Shown piece after piece: positions 44,752 through 52,626 of a stretch of DNA of 64,000 bases (positions are counted from its first letter, which is position 1; every line of letters begins with the position of its first letter). The position numbers and the translations under genes were made by a program. Where the stretch lies: contig NZ_JAIVMG010000008.1 of assembly GCF_020177335.1 (NCBI RefSeq), positions 124,001 to 188,000 of the forward strand, written 5' to 3'. The notes beneath the pieces were generated by a model, which saw only the letters and a list, made by a program, of their open reading frames with translations, was not told the origin of the DNA and searched no databases. The DNA is from Stappia indica (GTDB taxonomy: Bacteria > Pseudomonadota > Alphaproteobacteria > Rhizobiales > Stappiaceae).

Positions 44752-46053
44752 ATGAAACGTAGAGACTTCCTGTCCTTGGCCGCGCTCGGTGCCGCTGCAG
44801 CGGCTGCTCCACTGCGCCGGGCAGACGCCGCGCCCAAACCAGTCGCGACCTCGGCCCATATCGTCATCGTCGGGGCCGGGGCGGGTGGAACGGCACTTGC
44901 CAACCGACTTGTCCGTCGTCTGGACGGCGCGCGGATCACGATCATCGACCCGCGGACGACTCATATCTACCAGCCGGGCCTGACGCTGGTCGCGACGGGT
45001 CTGAAGCCTGCAGACTACGTCATCTCGGACGAGGCTCGCTGGCTTCCCAACGGCGTGGAGTGGATCCAGAGCCGCGTCGCTGCGGTCGACGCCGAGGCGG
45101 AGACCGTCTCGACCGAGGATGGGACCGATATCGCCTATGACTGGCTCGTGCTGGCTCCCGGACTTGTGCTCGACTATGGCGCGATCTCGGGTTTCAGCGA
45201 GGATCTGATCGGCACAAACGGCATCGGCGCGCTTTATGGTGGTCCTGACGCGGCCGCGCGGACCTGGGCCGCGGCGCAGCGCTTTACCGAAGAGGGTGGG
45301 CGCGGAGTCTTCACCCGGCCAGCGACCGAGATGAAATGCGCGGGCGCGCCGCTCAAGCACACCTTCCTGATCGACGACATCGCCCGCCGCGCGGGCAACA
45401 GCGACAAGCTAGAGATGCTCTATGCCGCGCAGAACGACACACTCTTCGGTGTGCCAATCGTCAGCGAGAAGGTGCGGATGCTGTTCGAGGATCGCGGGAT
45501 TGAGCCGGTTTATTCGCATGTCCTGAGCGCCATTGATCCGGGCGCAAAGCGCGCCACCTTCGCGACACCAGAGGGCAGCGCCGAGATCGACTACGACTAC
45601 ATCCACGTCATCCCGCCGCAGCGCGCGCCGGATTTCATCCGCTCCTCTGGCCTGTCCTGGGCAGACAAATGGACCGATCAGGGCTGGGTCGAGGTCGACA
45701 TGGCGACACTGCGTCACCTGCGCTATCCCGAAATCTTTGCGCTTGGCGATGTGGCCGGCGTGCCAAAGGGCAAGACCGCCGCTTCGGTCAAATGGCAGGT
45801 GTCTGTGGTCGAGGATCATCTTGTCGCGGCAATAGACGGGCGCGAAGGGACCGAGACCTATGACGGCTACACCTCTTGCCCGCTGATCACCCGCATCGGT
45901 CGGGCGATGCTGGTCGAATTCGACTATCACGACAACCTTGTTCCCAGCTTCCCCGGCATGATCGCCCCGCTGGAGGAACTCTGGATCAGCTGGCTGATGA
46001 AGGAGGTGGCGCTGAAGGCCACCTACAACGCCATGCTGCGTGGCGATGCCTGA
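44752..46053 (+). CDS. sqr: Sulfide:quinone oxidoreductase, type II (mitochondrial type)
   Basis: A 433-residue FAD protein that oxidises sulfide to persulfide and passes electrons to quinone. The FAD-binding HIVIVGAGAGGTALANRL begins near residue 35. The two catalytic cysteines are in EMKCAGAPLKHTF near 198 and DGYTSCPLITRIGRAMLVEFDY near 380; both segments closely resemble human SQOR (KCAGAPQK and YTSCPLV). LRHLRYPEIFALGDVAGVPKGKTAA is the second FAD motif. The N terminus, MKRRDFLSLAALGAAAAAAP, looks like a Tat signal, so the protein may be exported folded with FAD. AGGAGG precedes the start. It is followed closely by a DUF5368 gene. The product persulfide could go to the MBL hydrolase at 51667. 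Confidence 0.9.
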   Translation: MKRRDFLSLAALGAAAAAAPLRRADAAPKPVATSAHIVIVGAGAGGTALANRLVRRLDGARITIIDPRTTHIYQPGLTLVATGLKPADYVISDEARWLPNGVEWIQSRVAAVDAEAETVSTEDGTDIAYDWLVLAPGLVLDYGAISGFSEDLIGTNGIGALYGGPDAAARTWAAAQRFTEEGGRGVFTRPATEMKCAGAPLKHTFLIDDIARRAGNSDKLEMLYAAQNDTLFGVPIVSEKVRMLFEDRGIEPVYSHVLSAIDPGAKRATFATPEGSAEIDYDYIHVIPPQRAPDFIRSSGLSWADKWTDQGWVEVDMATLRHLRYPEIFALGDVAGVPKGKTAASVKWQVSVVEDHLVAAIDGREGTETYDGYTSCPLITRIGRAMLVEFDYHDNLVPSFPGMIAPLEELWISWLMKEVALKATYNAMLRGDA

Positions 46054-46065
46054 GGAGGACGCGAG

Positions 46066-46431
46066 ATGAAAGATCTGACCTTCCAGACCCTGATCGCCGT
46101 CTTCGAGGAAATCTTCGGCAGATGGCTGTTCTGGGCGATGGTGGCGGCGGCGGTTCTGGTCACACTGGCCTATATCTATGTCTTGATCCGTGACCGTTCC
46201 GTCAGTTGGCGGAAGTTTCTTCTGGCGCAACTCTCGATGCCTGTCGGCGCCGTCGCCGCCGTCTGGTTCGTGATGGCGATGACTCATTCGCACCTTTCGG
46301 ATATCGGCGGACCGGTCGACGTGATCGTGTTTCTCGGTGTGGCCGTGGCAGGCGCGGTTGGAATGGCGATCTTTGTCTATACCGTCGAGGCGCTGCTGGG
46401 CAGTGACCGAACCAAGGGCGATAGGGCCTGA
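46066..46431 (+). CDS. DUF5368 family small membrane protein
   Basis: A 121-residue protein with three membrane helices near residues 20-42, 52-72 and 84-106. A conserved-looking AMTHSHLSDIGGPVDV loop lies between the second and third. It belongs to a family I know only as DUF5368, commonly placed next to SQR-like flavoprotein genes. It starts 12 bp after sqr, so the two are co-transcribed. A membrane anchor or transport partner for SQR is possible but unproven. Confidence 0.8.
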   Translation: MKDLTFQTLIAVFEEIFGRWLFWAMVAAAVLVTLAYIYVLIRDRSVSWRKFLLAQLSMPVGAVAAVWFVMAMTHSHLSDIGGPVDVIVFLGVAVAGAVGMAIFVYTVEALLGSDRTKGDRA

Positions 46432-46484
46432 TTGAAGATGGGGCCTCGCGTCCGGCCGGGCCCCGCAAAAGAAGGAGAAAGAGA

Positions 46485-46970
46485 ATGTCCAACGAAAAGA
46501 TCGTCGAATACCTGCAACGTGCGTTGAAGATGGAACTGAGTGCCGCGCATCAGTATCAGCTTCACGCCCATACGCTGGACGATTGGGGGCTGACGAAACT
46601 CGCCGCGCAGATGCGCGAGGAGATGACCGAGGAGTTGGGCCATTCCGACATGTTCATCGAACGGCTCATGTTCCTGAAGGCGGCGCCGGATATGGGTTTC
46701 GACGCGACCCCGAAAAAGGCCGAAACCCTGCCGGCGATGTTCAAGGCCGATCTGGCTGACGAAGAAGAGGCCATCGACTATTATACAAAAGCTGCACAGC
46801 ATGCGGCCGAAATCGGCGATATCGGGACCCGCACATTGTTTGAGAAAATCGTGCTGGACGAGGAAGGTCACAAATCCTGGCTGGAACTTCAGCTTGACCT
46901 GATCGAACGGCTTGGCGAAAAAACATACAGTTCCAAGCTGGTTTCCTTCGGTCACGATGAAGACGACTAG
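46485..46970 (+). CDS. bfr: Bacterioferritin-like protein
   Basis: A 161-residue four-helix ferritin-like protein of bacterioferritin length. The ferroxidase residues are visible: Glu in MELSAAHQYQLHA near 18, EELGHSDMFIERLMF near 49-52, EEEAIDYYTKA near 94 and DEEGHKSWLELQ near 127. In E. coli Bfr the haem is bound by Met52 in EMKH; here the aligned sequence is ELGH, so the methionine is Leu and haem binding is doubtful. It would store iron and consume peroxide. A strong AAGGAG precedes the start. It sits between the DUF5368 and SLAC1 genes in the same run. Confidence 0.88.
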   Translation: MSNEKIVEYLQRALKMELSAAHQYQLHAHTLDDWGLTKLAAQMREEMTEELGHSDMFIERLMFLKAAPDMGFDATPKKAETLPAMFKADLADEEEAIDYYTKAAQHAAEIGDIGTRTLFEKIVLDEEGHKSWLELQLDLIERLGEKTYSSKLVSFGHDEDD

Positions 46971-46982
46971 GGAAATACGACA

Positions 46983-47951
46983 ATGACGGTCGTGGCTGAA
47001 ACACCCCCGGAGCCGGCACGGCTGGAGCACTTTCCGATCAGCTTCTTCGGAATGGCGATGGGGCTGTTCGGCCTGACGCTTGCGCTTCGCGCGGGCGGAT
47101 GGACGGCAGCCTCGGCTGCGACTGGCTGGGTGTCACTTGCGGTGCTGATCCTGCTGGGGGCTCTCTACGCGGCGAAGGCCGTGCGCCACCCTTCTGCCGT
47201 CGCGGAGGAATGGAACCATCCTGTCCGGCTGGCTTTCTTCCCCGCCATCTCGATTTCTGTGCTGCTGCTGGCGACCTTCCTACGCGATCTGGCGCCCGGT
47301 GCGGCCCAGGTTGTGTGGGTCGTGGGTGCTGCCGTTCAAGGTGTTCTGACGCTCGTCGTCATCACCACCTGGATTTCGCACCGCGCATTCGGGCCAGGAC
47401 AGCTTTCGCCGGCCTGGTTTATTCCCGCTGTCGGGAACGTTGTCGTACCGCTCGCCGGGGCACCGCTTGGCCATATCGAGATCAGCTGGTATTTTTTCTC
47501 GGTCGGTCTGGTCTTTTGGCTTGTCCTGCTGACGCTGGTCTTCAATCGCCTGATCTTTCACGATCCGCTGCCGGGCAAGCTGCGGCCGACCCTCGTGATC
47601 CTCGTCGCGCCGCCGGCGGTCGCTTTCCTCGCCTGGCTTCAGTTAAACGGCGGCCAGATCGATGCCACCGCCCGGATCCTCCTGGACGTAGCGTACTTCT
47701 TCACCCTGCTCGTTGCAATCCAGGTCCCGGCGCTGCTGCGGCTACCCTTCGCGCTGTCCTTCTGGGCGCTGTCATTCCCGCTCGCCGCCGTGACGATCGC
47801 CAGCTTTCGCTTCGCAGAGAAGATGGGCTCTGCAGTGCATTCTGTTATCGGGCAGACCCTGCTGGCGGTGCTTGCCGTTACCATTGCGGGCCTGCTGTTG
47901 CGCACGATCCGTGCCGCGATGGCGCGCGAGATCTGTCAGCCAGAGGGCTGA
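46983..47951 (+). CDS. SLAC1 / TehA family anion channel
   Basis: A 322-residue membrane protein with ten helices. Family motifs are the N-terminal FPISFFGMAMGLFGLTLAL and the mid-protein WFIPAVGNVVVPLAGAPLG near residue 145. SLAC1/TehA proteins are ungated or regulated channels for monovalent anions; bacterial relatives are also annotated as tellurite-resistance or C4-dicarboxylate transporters. In this setting, exit of HS-, sulfite or similar anions is conceivable. It starts 12 bp after the bacterioferritin gene and overlaps the convergent oxyR gene by 16 bp at its 3' end. Confidence 0.88.
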   Translation: MTVVAETPPEPARLEHFPISFFGMAMGLFGLTLALRAGGWTAASAATGWVSLAVLILLGALYAAKAVRHPSAVAEEWNHPVRLAFFPAISISVLLLATFLRDLAPGAAQVVWVVGAAVQGVLTLVVITTWISHRAFGPGQLSPAWFIPAVGNVVVPLAGAPLGHIEISWYFFSVGLVFWLVLLTLVFNRLIFHDPLPGKLRPTLVILVAPPAVAFLAWLQLNGGQIDATARILLDVAYFFTLLVAIQVPALLRLPFALSFWALSFPLAAVTIASFRFAEKMGSAVHSVIGQTLLAVLAVTIAGLLLRTIRAAMAREICQPEG

Positions 47952-48856
47952 TCCGAGCGCTCCCGGAGTGACCGGCGTGCCTCGATCAGCGCATCGGCGA
48001 TCCTGTGGTAGGTTGCGGCTTGTGCGGACGATGCCCGCCAGGCCAGCGCGATCCGACGCGGACAGGCGTCGGGAAGGGCACGCAATTCCAGCGCATGGCC
48101 CCGCGCGGCCCCTGCGTCCAGCGCGAGCTCCGGCAGGAGCGTGATGCCAAGTCCCTCCTCGACCATGGCAATCAGGGTCGGCAGCGACGTAGCCGCGAAA
48201 CTCTGATCCTCGTCGAGCCTCACCTCGGGAAAGCTCGACAGGGCGTGGCGCTGCAGGCAATGGCCTGACTCCAGCAGCAGCAGCGCGCGGGAGGCCAGGT
48301 CCGTGCCTTTGACCGCAGGCGCGCAGGCCAGCGGATCGGTCGGTGGCGCGGCAAGGCGATAGCCGTCCAGAAACAGCTCCTCGGTGACGACCTGGGCGGG
48401 GAGCGCGTAAGGCAAGGCGATCAGGATCAGATCAAGCCGGCCCTCCACAAGCCCGAAGATGAGGGCTTCGGTCAACTCTTCCCGCAGATAGAATGCCGCA
48501 CCCGGAAAAGCGGCCCGCAGAAGCGGCATTGCCCGCGGCATCAGGAAGGGGCCAATCGTCGGTATCGTGCCGAACCGGATATGGGTCGCCCCCGTGGCGT
48601 CCTGTCTGGCGCGATCCTCGAAATCCTCGACCCGGGCCAAGATGTCCCGCGCCCGCGCTGCTAGATCGGTGCCAAGCGGGGTCATCAGAACGGAGTGCTT
48701 CGTCCGCTCGGCAACCTGTATGCCCAAGCGCTCTTCAAGCTCCTTCAGGCCGGTCGACAGGGTGGATTGCGTGACATGACAAAGATCGGCCGCACGGGAA
48801 AAATTGCCGGTGGCGTCGAGCGCGGTCAGGAAGCGAAGCTGGCGGAGTGTGGTCAT
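47936..48856 (-). CDS. oxyR: LysR family hydrogen-peroxide regulator OxyR
   Basis: A 306-residue LysR regulator. The N-terminal HTH is LRQLRFLTALDATGNFSRAADLCHVTQSTLSTGLKELEERLG. The effector domain has the OxyR peroxidatic cysteine in LLLLESGHCLQRHAL near residue 199, and FAATSLPTLIAMVEEGLGITLLPELA matches OxyR closely. In E. coli the resolving Cys208 lies nine residues after Cys199; here HALSSFPEV holds no Cys. Sensing must therefore use a single thiol or another partner. It is divergent from a 1-Cys peroxiredoxin gene, its likely target. Confidence 0.88.
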   Translation of the reverse strand: MTTLRQLRFLTALDATGNFSRAADLCHVTQSTLSTGLKELEERLGIQVAERTKHSVLMTPLGTDLAARARDILARVEDFEDRARQDATGATHIRFGTIPTIGPFLMPRAMPLLRAAFPGAAFYLREELTEALIFGLVEGRLDLILIALPYALPAQVVTEELFLDGYRLAAPPTDPLACAPAVKGTDLASRALLLLESGHCLQRHALSSFPEVRLDEDQSFAATSLPTLIAMVEEGLGITLLPELALDAGAARGHALELRALPDACPRRIALAWRASSAQAATYHRIADALIEARRSLRERSDQPSG

Positions 48857-48879
48857 GGTGATTGATTTATTCGATCACC
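48857..48879. promoter_or_regulatory. Inverted repeat in oxyR / prx control region
   Basis: GGTGATTGA (48857-48865) and TCGATCACC (48871-48879) match at 8 of 9 positions around TTTAT, immediately next to the oxyR start codon. An ATTGAT...ATCAAT pair at 48861 and 48892 overlaps it. This is a likely OxyR self-control site that also faces the peroxiredoxin promoter. Confidence 0.55.
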
Positions 48880-48956
48880 AGTTATGATACAATCAATTTC
48901 CAAGATTTCACGAGCCGGGGTATCGAAAGCCATCACTTGGCAAAGGAGCCTCAGGA

Positions 48957-49613
48957 ATGACCGTCGAAGCGACCATGACCACCCCCACCGGCCTGCCGCG
49001 CCTGAACGAACCGGCACCGGCCTTCACCGCTCTGACCACCCACGGCACGAAGTCGCTCGCCGACTATCGAGGCAAGTGGCTGATCCTCTTCTCCCATCCG
49101 GCCGATTTCACACCGGTCTGCACCACCGAGTTCACCGCCTTCGCCCGCCGCGCCGACGATTTCGCCGCGCTCGATACCGAGCTTCTGGGCCTCTCGATCG
49201 ACAGCCACTATGCGCACATCGCCTGGGTTCGCTCGATTAAGGAGACCTTCGGCGTCGACATCCCGTTCCCGATCATCGCCGACCTCGACATGAAGGTGGC
49301 GCAGGCCTACGGCATGATCCAGCCGGGCGCATCCGACACCCAGGCAGTCCGCGCCACCTTCGTCATCGACCCCGAAGGCGTTCTGCGTGCCATGGTCTAT
49401 TACCCGATGACCAACGGCCGCTCGGTCGATGAATTCCTGCGTCTCGTGCGGGCGTTGCAGACCTCGGTCAAGCACAAGGTGGCAACGCCCGAGAACTGGC
49501 ACCCCGGCGAGGACGTGATTGTGCCGACGCCGCAGACGACCGACGCGGCCGAGGCGCGGATGCACGAAGGCCTCCAGACGAAGGACTGGTATTTCTCAAC
49601 TCGCGCACTTTGA
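48957..49613 (+). CDS. 1-Cys peroxiredoxin (Prx6 type)
   Basis: A 218-residue peroxiredoxin that reduces peroxides. The peroxidatic Cys is in SHPADFTPVCTTEFTAF near residue 54, in the conserved PxxxT/SxxC form. The long C-terminal region (YYPMTNGRSVDEFLRLVRALQ, TPENWHPGEDVIV) is typical of the Prx6 group. No resolving cysteine is present. Divergent from oxyR, and the classical OxyR-Prx arrangement suggests peroxide induction. Ends at a strong hairpin. Confidence 0.93.
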   Translation: MTVEATMTTPTGLPRLNEPAPAFTALTTHGTKSLADYRGKWLILFSHPADFTPVCTTEFTAFARRADDFAALDTELLGLSIDSHYAHIAWVRSIKETFGVDIPFPIIADLDMKVAQAYGMIQPGASDTQAVRATFVIDPEGVLRAMVYYPMTNGRSVDEFLRLVRALQTSVKHKVATPENWHPGEDVIVPTPQTTDAAEARMHEGLQTKDWYFSTRAL

Positions 49614-49620
49614 TGATATG

Positions 49621-49656
49621 CGTTCCAGCGTATCTCGAATGCGCTGGAACGTCTTT
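49621..49656 (+). terminator. Terminator after peroxiredoxin
   Basis: CGTTCCAGCG (49621-49630) pairs perfectly with CGCTGGAACG (49642-49651), a 10-bp stem with an 11-nt loop, followed by TCTTTG. It starts eight bases after the peroxiredoxin stop. Confidence 0.65.
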
Positions 49657-49676
49657 GCCCGGACTGGAGACTTCGA

Positions 49677-50348
49677 ATGACGCCTGATGCTGACTGGATC
49701 GATCGCTTTATCGGCCTGAAGAAATTGCCGGCCGAGATCCGCGCCGATCTCGTCGCGGGAAGTCAGGTGGTGTCTCTGCCCACGGGAACGCCGGTCTTCG
49801 CGCCAGGGCAGTCGGCCGACAATCTGCTTCTGCTGCTCGATGGAACGGTCCGGGTGCAGCAGAAGTCCGAGACCGGGCGCGAGATCTTCCTCTATCGCGT
49901 CCATGCCGGCGAGAGCTGCGTGCTGACGACGGCCTGCATGCTTGCGTTCGAGGAATATTCGGCGGACGGTCTCGCGGAGACGGATGTCACCGCCGTGGCA
50001 ATTCCCCGGACGACCTTCGACGCGCTGGTGGCGCGGTCGCCGGTGTTCCGCCAGTTCGTGTTCACCTCCTATTCGCGGCGGATCATCGATCTGTTCACGC
50101 TGATTGATGACATCGTCTTTCAGAAGATGGATGTGCGACTGGCCTCGCGGCTCCTGGAACTCGCCGATGACGCACAGGTCGTGCATGCCACCCATGCCAC
50201 CCTCGGTACCGAACTCGGCACCGCGCGCGAGGTCATCTCGCGCACGCTGGCCGAATTCCAGCGCCGCGGTTGGGTCGAACAATCGCGCGGGGAGGTGCGC
50301 CTGATCGGGCGACCAGGTCTGGAGCGGCTGGTGCGTTCCGCGGGCTGA
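49677..50348 (+). CDS. Crp/Fnr family transcriptional regulator
   Basis: A 223-residue regulator with a cNMP-like sensor domain and a C-terminal HTH (HATHATLGTELGTAREVISRTLAEFQRRGWVEQ, near 168-200). In the sensor, the usual cyclic-nucleotide cassette is replaced by HAGESCVLTTACMLAFEEYSADG, with two cysteines near residues 80 and 86. This parallels GQDCMPVSAAIL in the other Crp-like protein at 37087. GGAGA precedes the start. A thiol- or persulfide-sensing role is possible. It is followed by a DUF3422 pseudogene. Confidence 0.88.
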   Translation: MTPDADWIDRFIGLKKLPAEIRADLVAGSQVVSLPTGTPVFAPGQSADNLLLLLDGTVRVQQKSETGREIFLYRVHAGESCVLTTACMLAFEEYSADGLAETDVTAVAIPRTTFDALVARSPVFRQFVFTSYSRRIIDLFTLIDDIVFQKMDVRLASRLLELADDAQVVHATHATLGTELGTAREVISRTLAEFQRRGWVEQSRGEVRLIGRPGLERLVRSAG

Positions 50349-50389
50349 TCCATGGCAGAGATTGTCTCCCGCAACGCTGGCAGTGGTCA

Positions 50390-51210
50390 TTCGGAGGTTG
50401 GCGGCTGAAGTGGGAGAGCCATATTGAGGTCGTGACACTCCTGGCCTGGCGTCCGGGCGAGTTGTGCCCGGAGGAACCCTGTCCGACGCTGGATCCCAGA
50501 TGGCTCGCTTCGACGCCAGGGCATGTGCCGGTATCGGCGCAAATTGCGGTCGAGATGGATGCCGGCGATCCTCGGCTTTTGTCCCGGCTGGATGAGATCT
50601 TCACCGATCCGACATCGGCCACGGCGCATCGGCCGGATGGTGCAGCGGCTCTGCGAGATCGAAACCTGTCGTGCGCTCGCCATGCTTGGCGCTCTTGCGC
50701 TCGCGGGAACTCGGTCCCGAGTTTGAGCAAGTCGAATCTGATCTATCCCGTCTGTCGCAGGACATGACCCGGGGGCTCCGTCGGTCGAGAGGCTTGAGGC
50801 ACTGCTCGCCGTCGCCGGCCGGGTCGAGGCCCTGTCCAGCCGTTCGATGTTCGGTTTTCGGCGAGTGCTGCCTATGAGGGGCTGGTGGCGGACAGGATCG
50901 GGGGCCTGCGCGAGCGAAGGTTCCAGGGGCGCCAGACCTTCGAGGAATTCATGACGCACCGCTTCGACCCGGCAATACGGACCACCGCATCGACACGCGC
51001 GCCGACTTGTCGCGCAAGCTTCAGCATACCGTCGAGGGAGTGAGCATCATCGCCATCGCCTATTATGTGACCGGACTTGCGCTTCATGTAGCGGGTTCGG
51101 TGATCTAGGCGCGGCATCTGCCGAAGTCCTGGGTTGCCGCGGCGCTCGTGCCACTCGTGCTGCTGGCGACCTGGGGCGGCCTCGCCCGGCTCCGTCGCGG
51201 GGGGCACTGA
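50390..51210 (+). pseudogene. DUF3422 family pseudogene
   Basis: Decayed DUF3422 gene. The first recognisable part is RLKWESHIEVVTLLAWRPGE and PVSAQIAVEMDAGDPRLLSRLDEIFTDPTS (about 50400-50615). After a gap and frame changes, SAAYEGLVADRIGGLRERRFQGRQTFEEF appears at 50860-50950. The end, LSRKLQHTVEGVSIIAIAYYVTGLALHV, at 51005-51090 is the typical DUF3422 C-terminal region; it reaches a TAG at 51106 and continues as membrane-like sequence to 51210. Several frameshifts, a deletion and a stop show that it is not functional. Confidence 0.78.
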
Positions 51211-51256
51211 GCGGCTTGCCGTCCGCTCTCGGCACCTCGTGGCATGCTGCGGCGCC

Positions 51257-51271
51257 GGTGATGAAGTCACC
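51257..51271. promoter_or_regulatory. Island palindrome, copy 4 (upstream of DUF2892/MBL operon)
   Basis: GGTGATGAAGTCACC, one mismatch from a perfect 6-bp inverted repeat, 58 bp upstream of the DUF2892 gene. It completes the set with 35757, 41086 and 44635. Confidence 0.65.
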
Positions 51272-51329
51272 AAAGCCTTTTGGCATGTCATGCGATTGTC
51301 TCTCGAGCGATTCTGCTAGGGAGCCAAAA

Positions 51330-51542
51330 ATGACCCTCAACATGGGAAAGATCGACCGGGGCCTGCGCCTCGTGGTGGCCGCAGCCCTTGTATACGCTGC
51401 CTTCGCCACCGGAATCTTCGGTGCCGGCGTGCTGTTCTGGGTCGCGCTTGCCATCGCAGCCGTCTTCGCGGTCACGGCACTGATCGGGAACTGCCCGCTC
51501 TACAGCATCATCGGCATCCGCACCTGCCGGGTGGCGCGGTGA
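51330..51542 (+). CDS. DUF2892 (YgaP-like) membrane protein
   Basis: A 70-residue protein with two hydrophobic helices (about 13-30 and 33-52), starting MTLNMGKIDRGLRLVVAAALV and containing LIGNCPLYSIIGIRTC, the DUF2892 signature. The same domain anchors the rhodanese YgaP, and free copies are often next to persulfide dioxygenase genes. Its stop overlaps the next small ORF by one base (TGATG). Confidence 0.88.
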   Translation: MTLNMGKIDRGLRLVVAAALVYAAFATGIFGAGVLFWVALAIAAVFAVTALIGNCPLYSIIGIRTCRVAR

Positions 51543-51640
51543 TGCAGACGGCGTTCACCCCCACCACGGCCCTCATTGCGGGCATCTTGCTTGCCCGCTT
51601 CATCCGGAATTCTGCTGCGCCCAAGGCGGCGCGAGCCTGA
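51542..51640 (+). CDS. 32-residue membrane peptide, coupled
   Basis: A 32-codon ORF, MQTAFTPTTALIAGILLARF followed by a basic tail (IRNSAAPKAARA), with one short hydrophobic helix. Its ATG overlaps the DUF2892 stop, suggesting coupled translation. It is too short for confident family assignment. It could be a small accessory peptide of the sulfur module or a truncated remnant. Confidence 0.5.
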   Translation: MQTAFTPTTALIAGILLARFIRNSAAPKAARA

Positions 51641-51666
51641 CCTGAACGAAAAAGTGGAGACATGAC

Positions 51667-52614
51667 GTGCAATTCCATCCGGCGTCCAGCAATCCCGGCA
51701 ACCCCAACGTGGCCGCCTTCTACGAAGAAGCCAGCGGTTCCTGGCAATACGTGGCCTGGTGCCCCGATACCCGCAAGGCCGTCATCATCGATCCGGTGAT
51801 GGATTTCGACCCGGCCGCCGGGGCGACCTGGACATACAGCGCCGACGAGATGCTGGCCTATGTGAAGGCCGAGGGCCTCGATGTGGAATGGGTGCTCGAC
51901 ACCCATCCCCATGCCGACCATTTTTCCTCGGCCCGCTACATCAAGGAACAACTGGGCGGCACGCCGCAACAGGCGATAGGCAAACTTGTCCTGAAGGTAC
52001 AGGATATCTGGTCAGACAAATACGCCGACGACAGCCTGAAGGGGCACCCGGAATTCTGGGACCGACTTTTCGAAGCGGGTGACAGCTTCACCGTCGGGAC
52101 CTGCAATGTGGGGGTCACTCTTTCCACAGGGCACACCCTGGCCTCCATCACCTACAAGATGGGCGATGCGATCTTTGCCCACGACACCTTCATGGTGCCC
52201 GACAGCGGCACCTCGCGCTGTGATTTCCCCGGCGGTTCTTCGGCCGAGATGTGGGATTCGCTTCAGGCGATGCTGGCGCATCCCGGCGACACCCGTATCT
52301 TCGTCGGGCATGACTATCGCAAGGGCGGTCGCGAAGAGGCCTGCATGGCCACGGTTGCCGAGCACAAGGCCAATAATATCCATGTGCGCGACGGGATCAG
52401 CCGCGAGGAATTCATGGCCGCCCGCGACGAACGCGATGCCACGCTGCCCTTGCCGGACAGGATGCTCTTTGCGCTGCAGGTCAATATCCGCGGCGGGCGC
52501 CTGCCCGAGCCGGACAGCCACGGCCGCGCGGTGCTGCGCGTGCCTCTGAACCGCTTCACGTCCAAGCGGGAGCGCAGCTTCGACGCCGACAGTATCCAGT
52601 CCGTCGCCGAATAG
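51667..52614 (+). CDS. MBL-fold hydrolase, persulfide dioxygenase-like
   Basis: A 315-residue metallo-beta-lactamase fold protein. The metal-binding THPHADH motif is near residue 82, STGHTLASITYKMGDAIFAHDTFM near 158-182 provides further His and Asp ligands, and VFVGHDYRKGGREE lies near 217-230 (ours reads IFVGHDYRKGG). The combination with RYIKEQLGGTPQQAIG is typical of Blh/ETHE1-type enzymes, which oxidise glutathione persulfide to sulfite with one Fe(II). It starts at a GTG; an ATG at 51662 is out of frame. By context it takes persulfide produced by SQR. It ends at a 17-bp hairpin. Confidence 0.85.
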   Translation: MQFHPASSNPGNPNVAAFYEEASGSWQYVAWCPDTRKAVIIDPVMDFDPAAGATWTYSADEMLAYVKAEGLDVEWVLDTHPHADHFSSARYIKEQLGGTPQQAIGKLVLKVQDIWSDKYADDSLKGHPEFWDRLFEAGDSFTVGTCNVGVTLSTGHTLASITYKMGDAIFAHDTFMVPDSGTSRCDFPGGSSAEMWDSLQAMLAHPGDTRIFVGHDYRKGGREEACMATVAEHKANNIHVRDGISREEFMAARDERDATLPLPDRMLFALQVNIRGGRLPEPDSHGRAVLRVPLNRFTSKRERSFDADSIQSVAE

Positions 52615-52626
52615 CATCCATCACCG

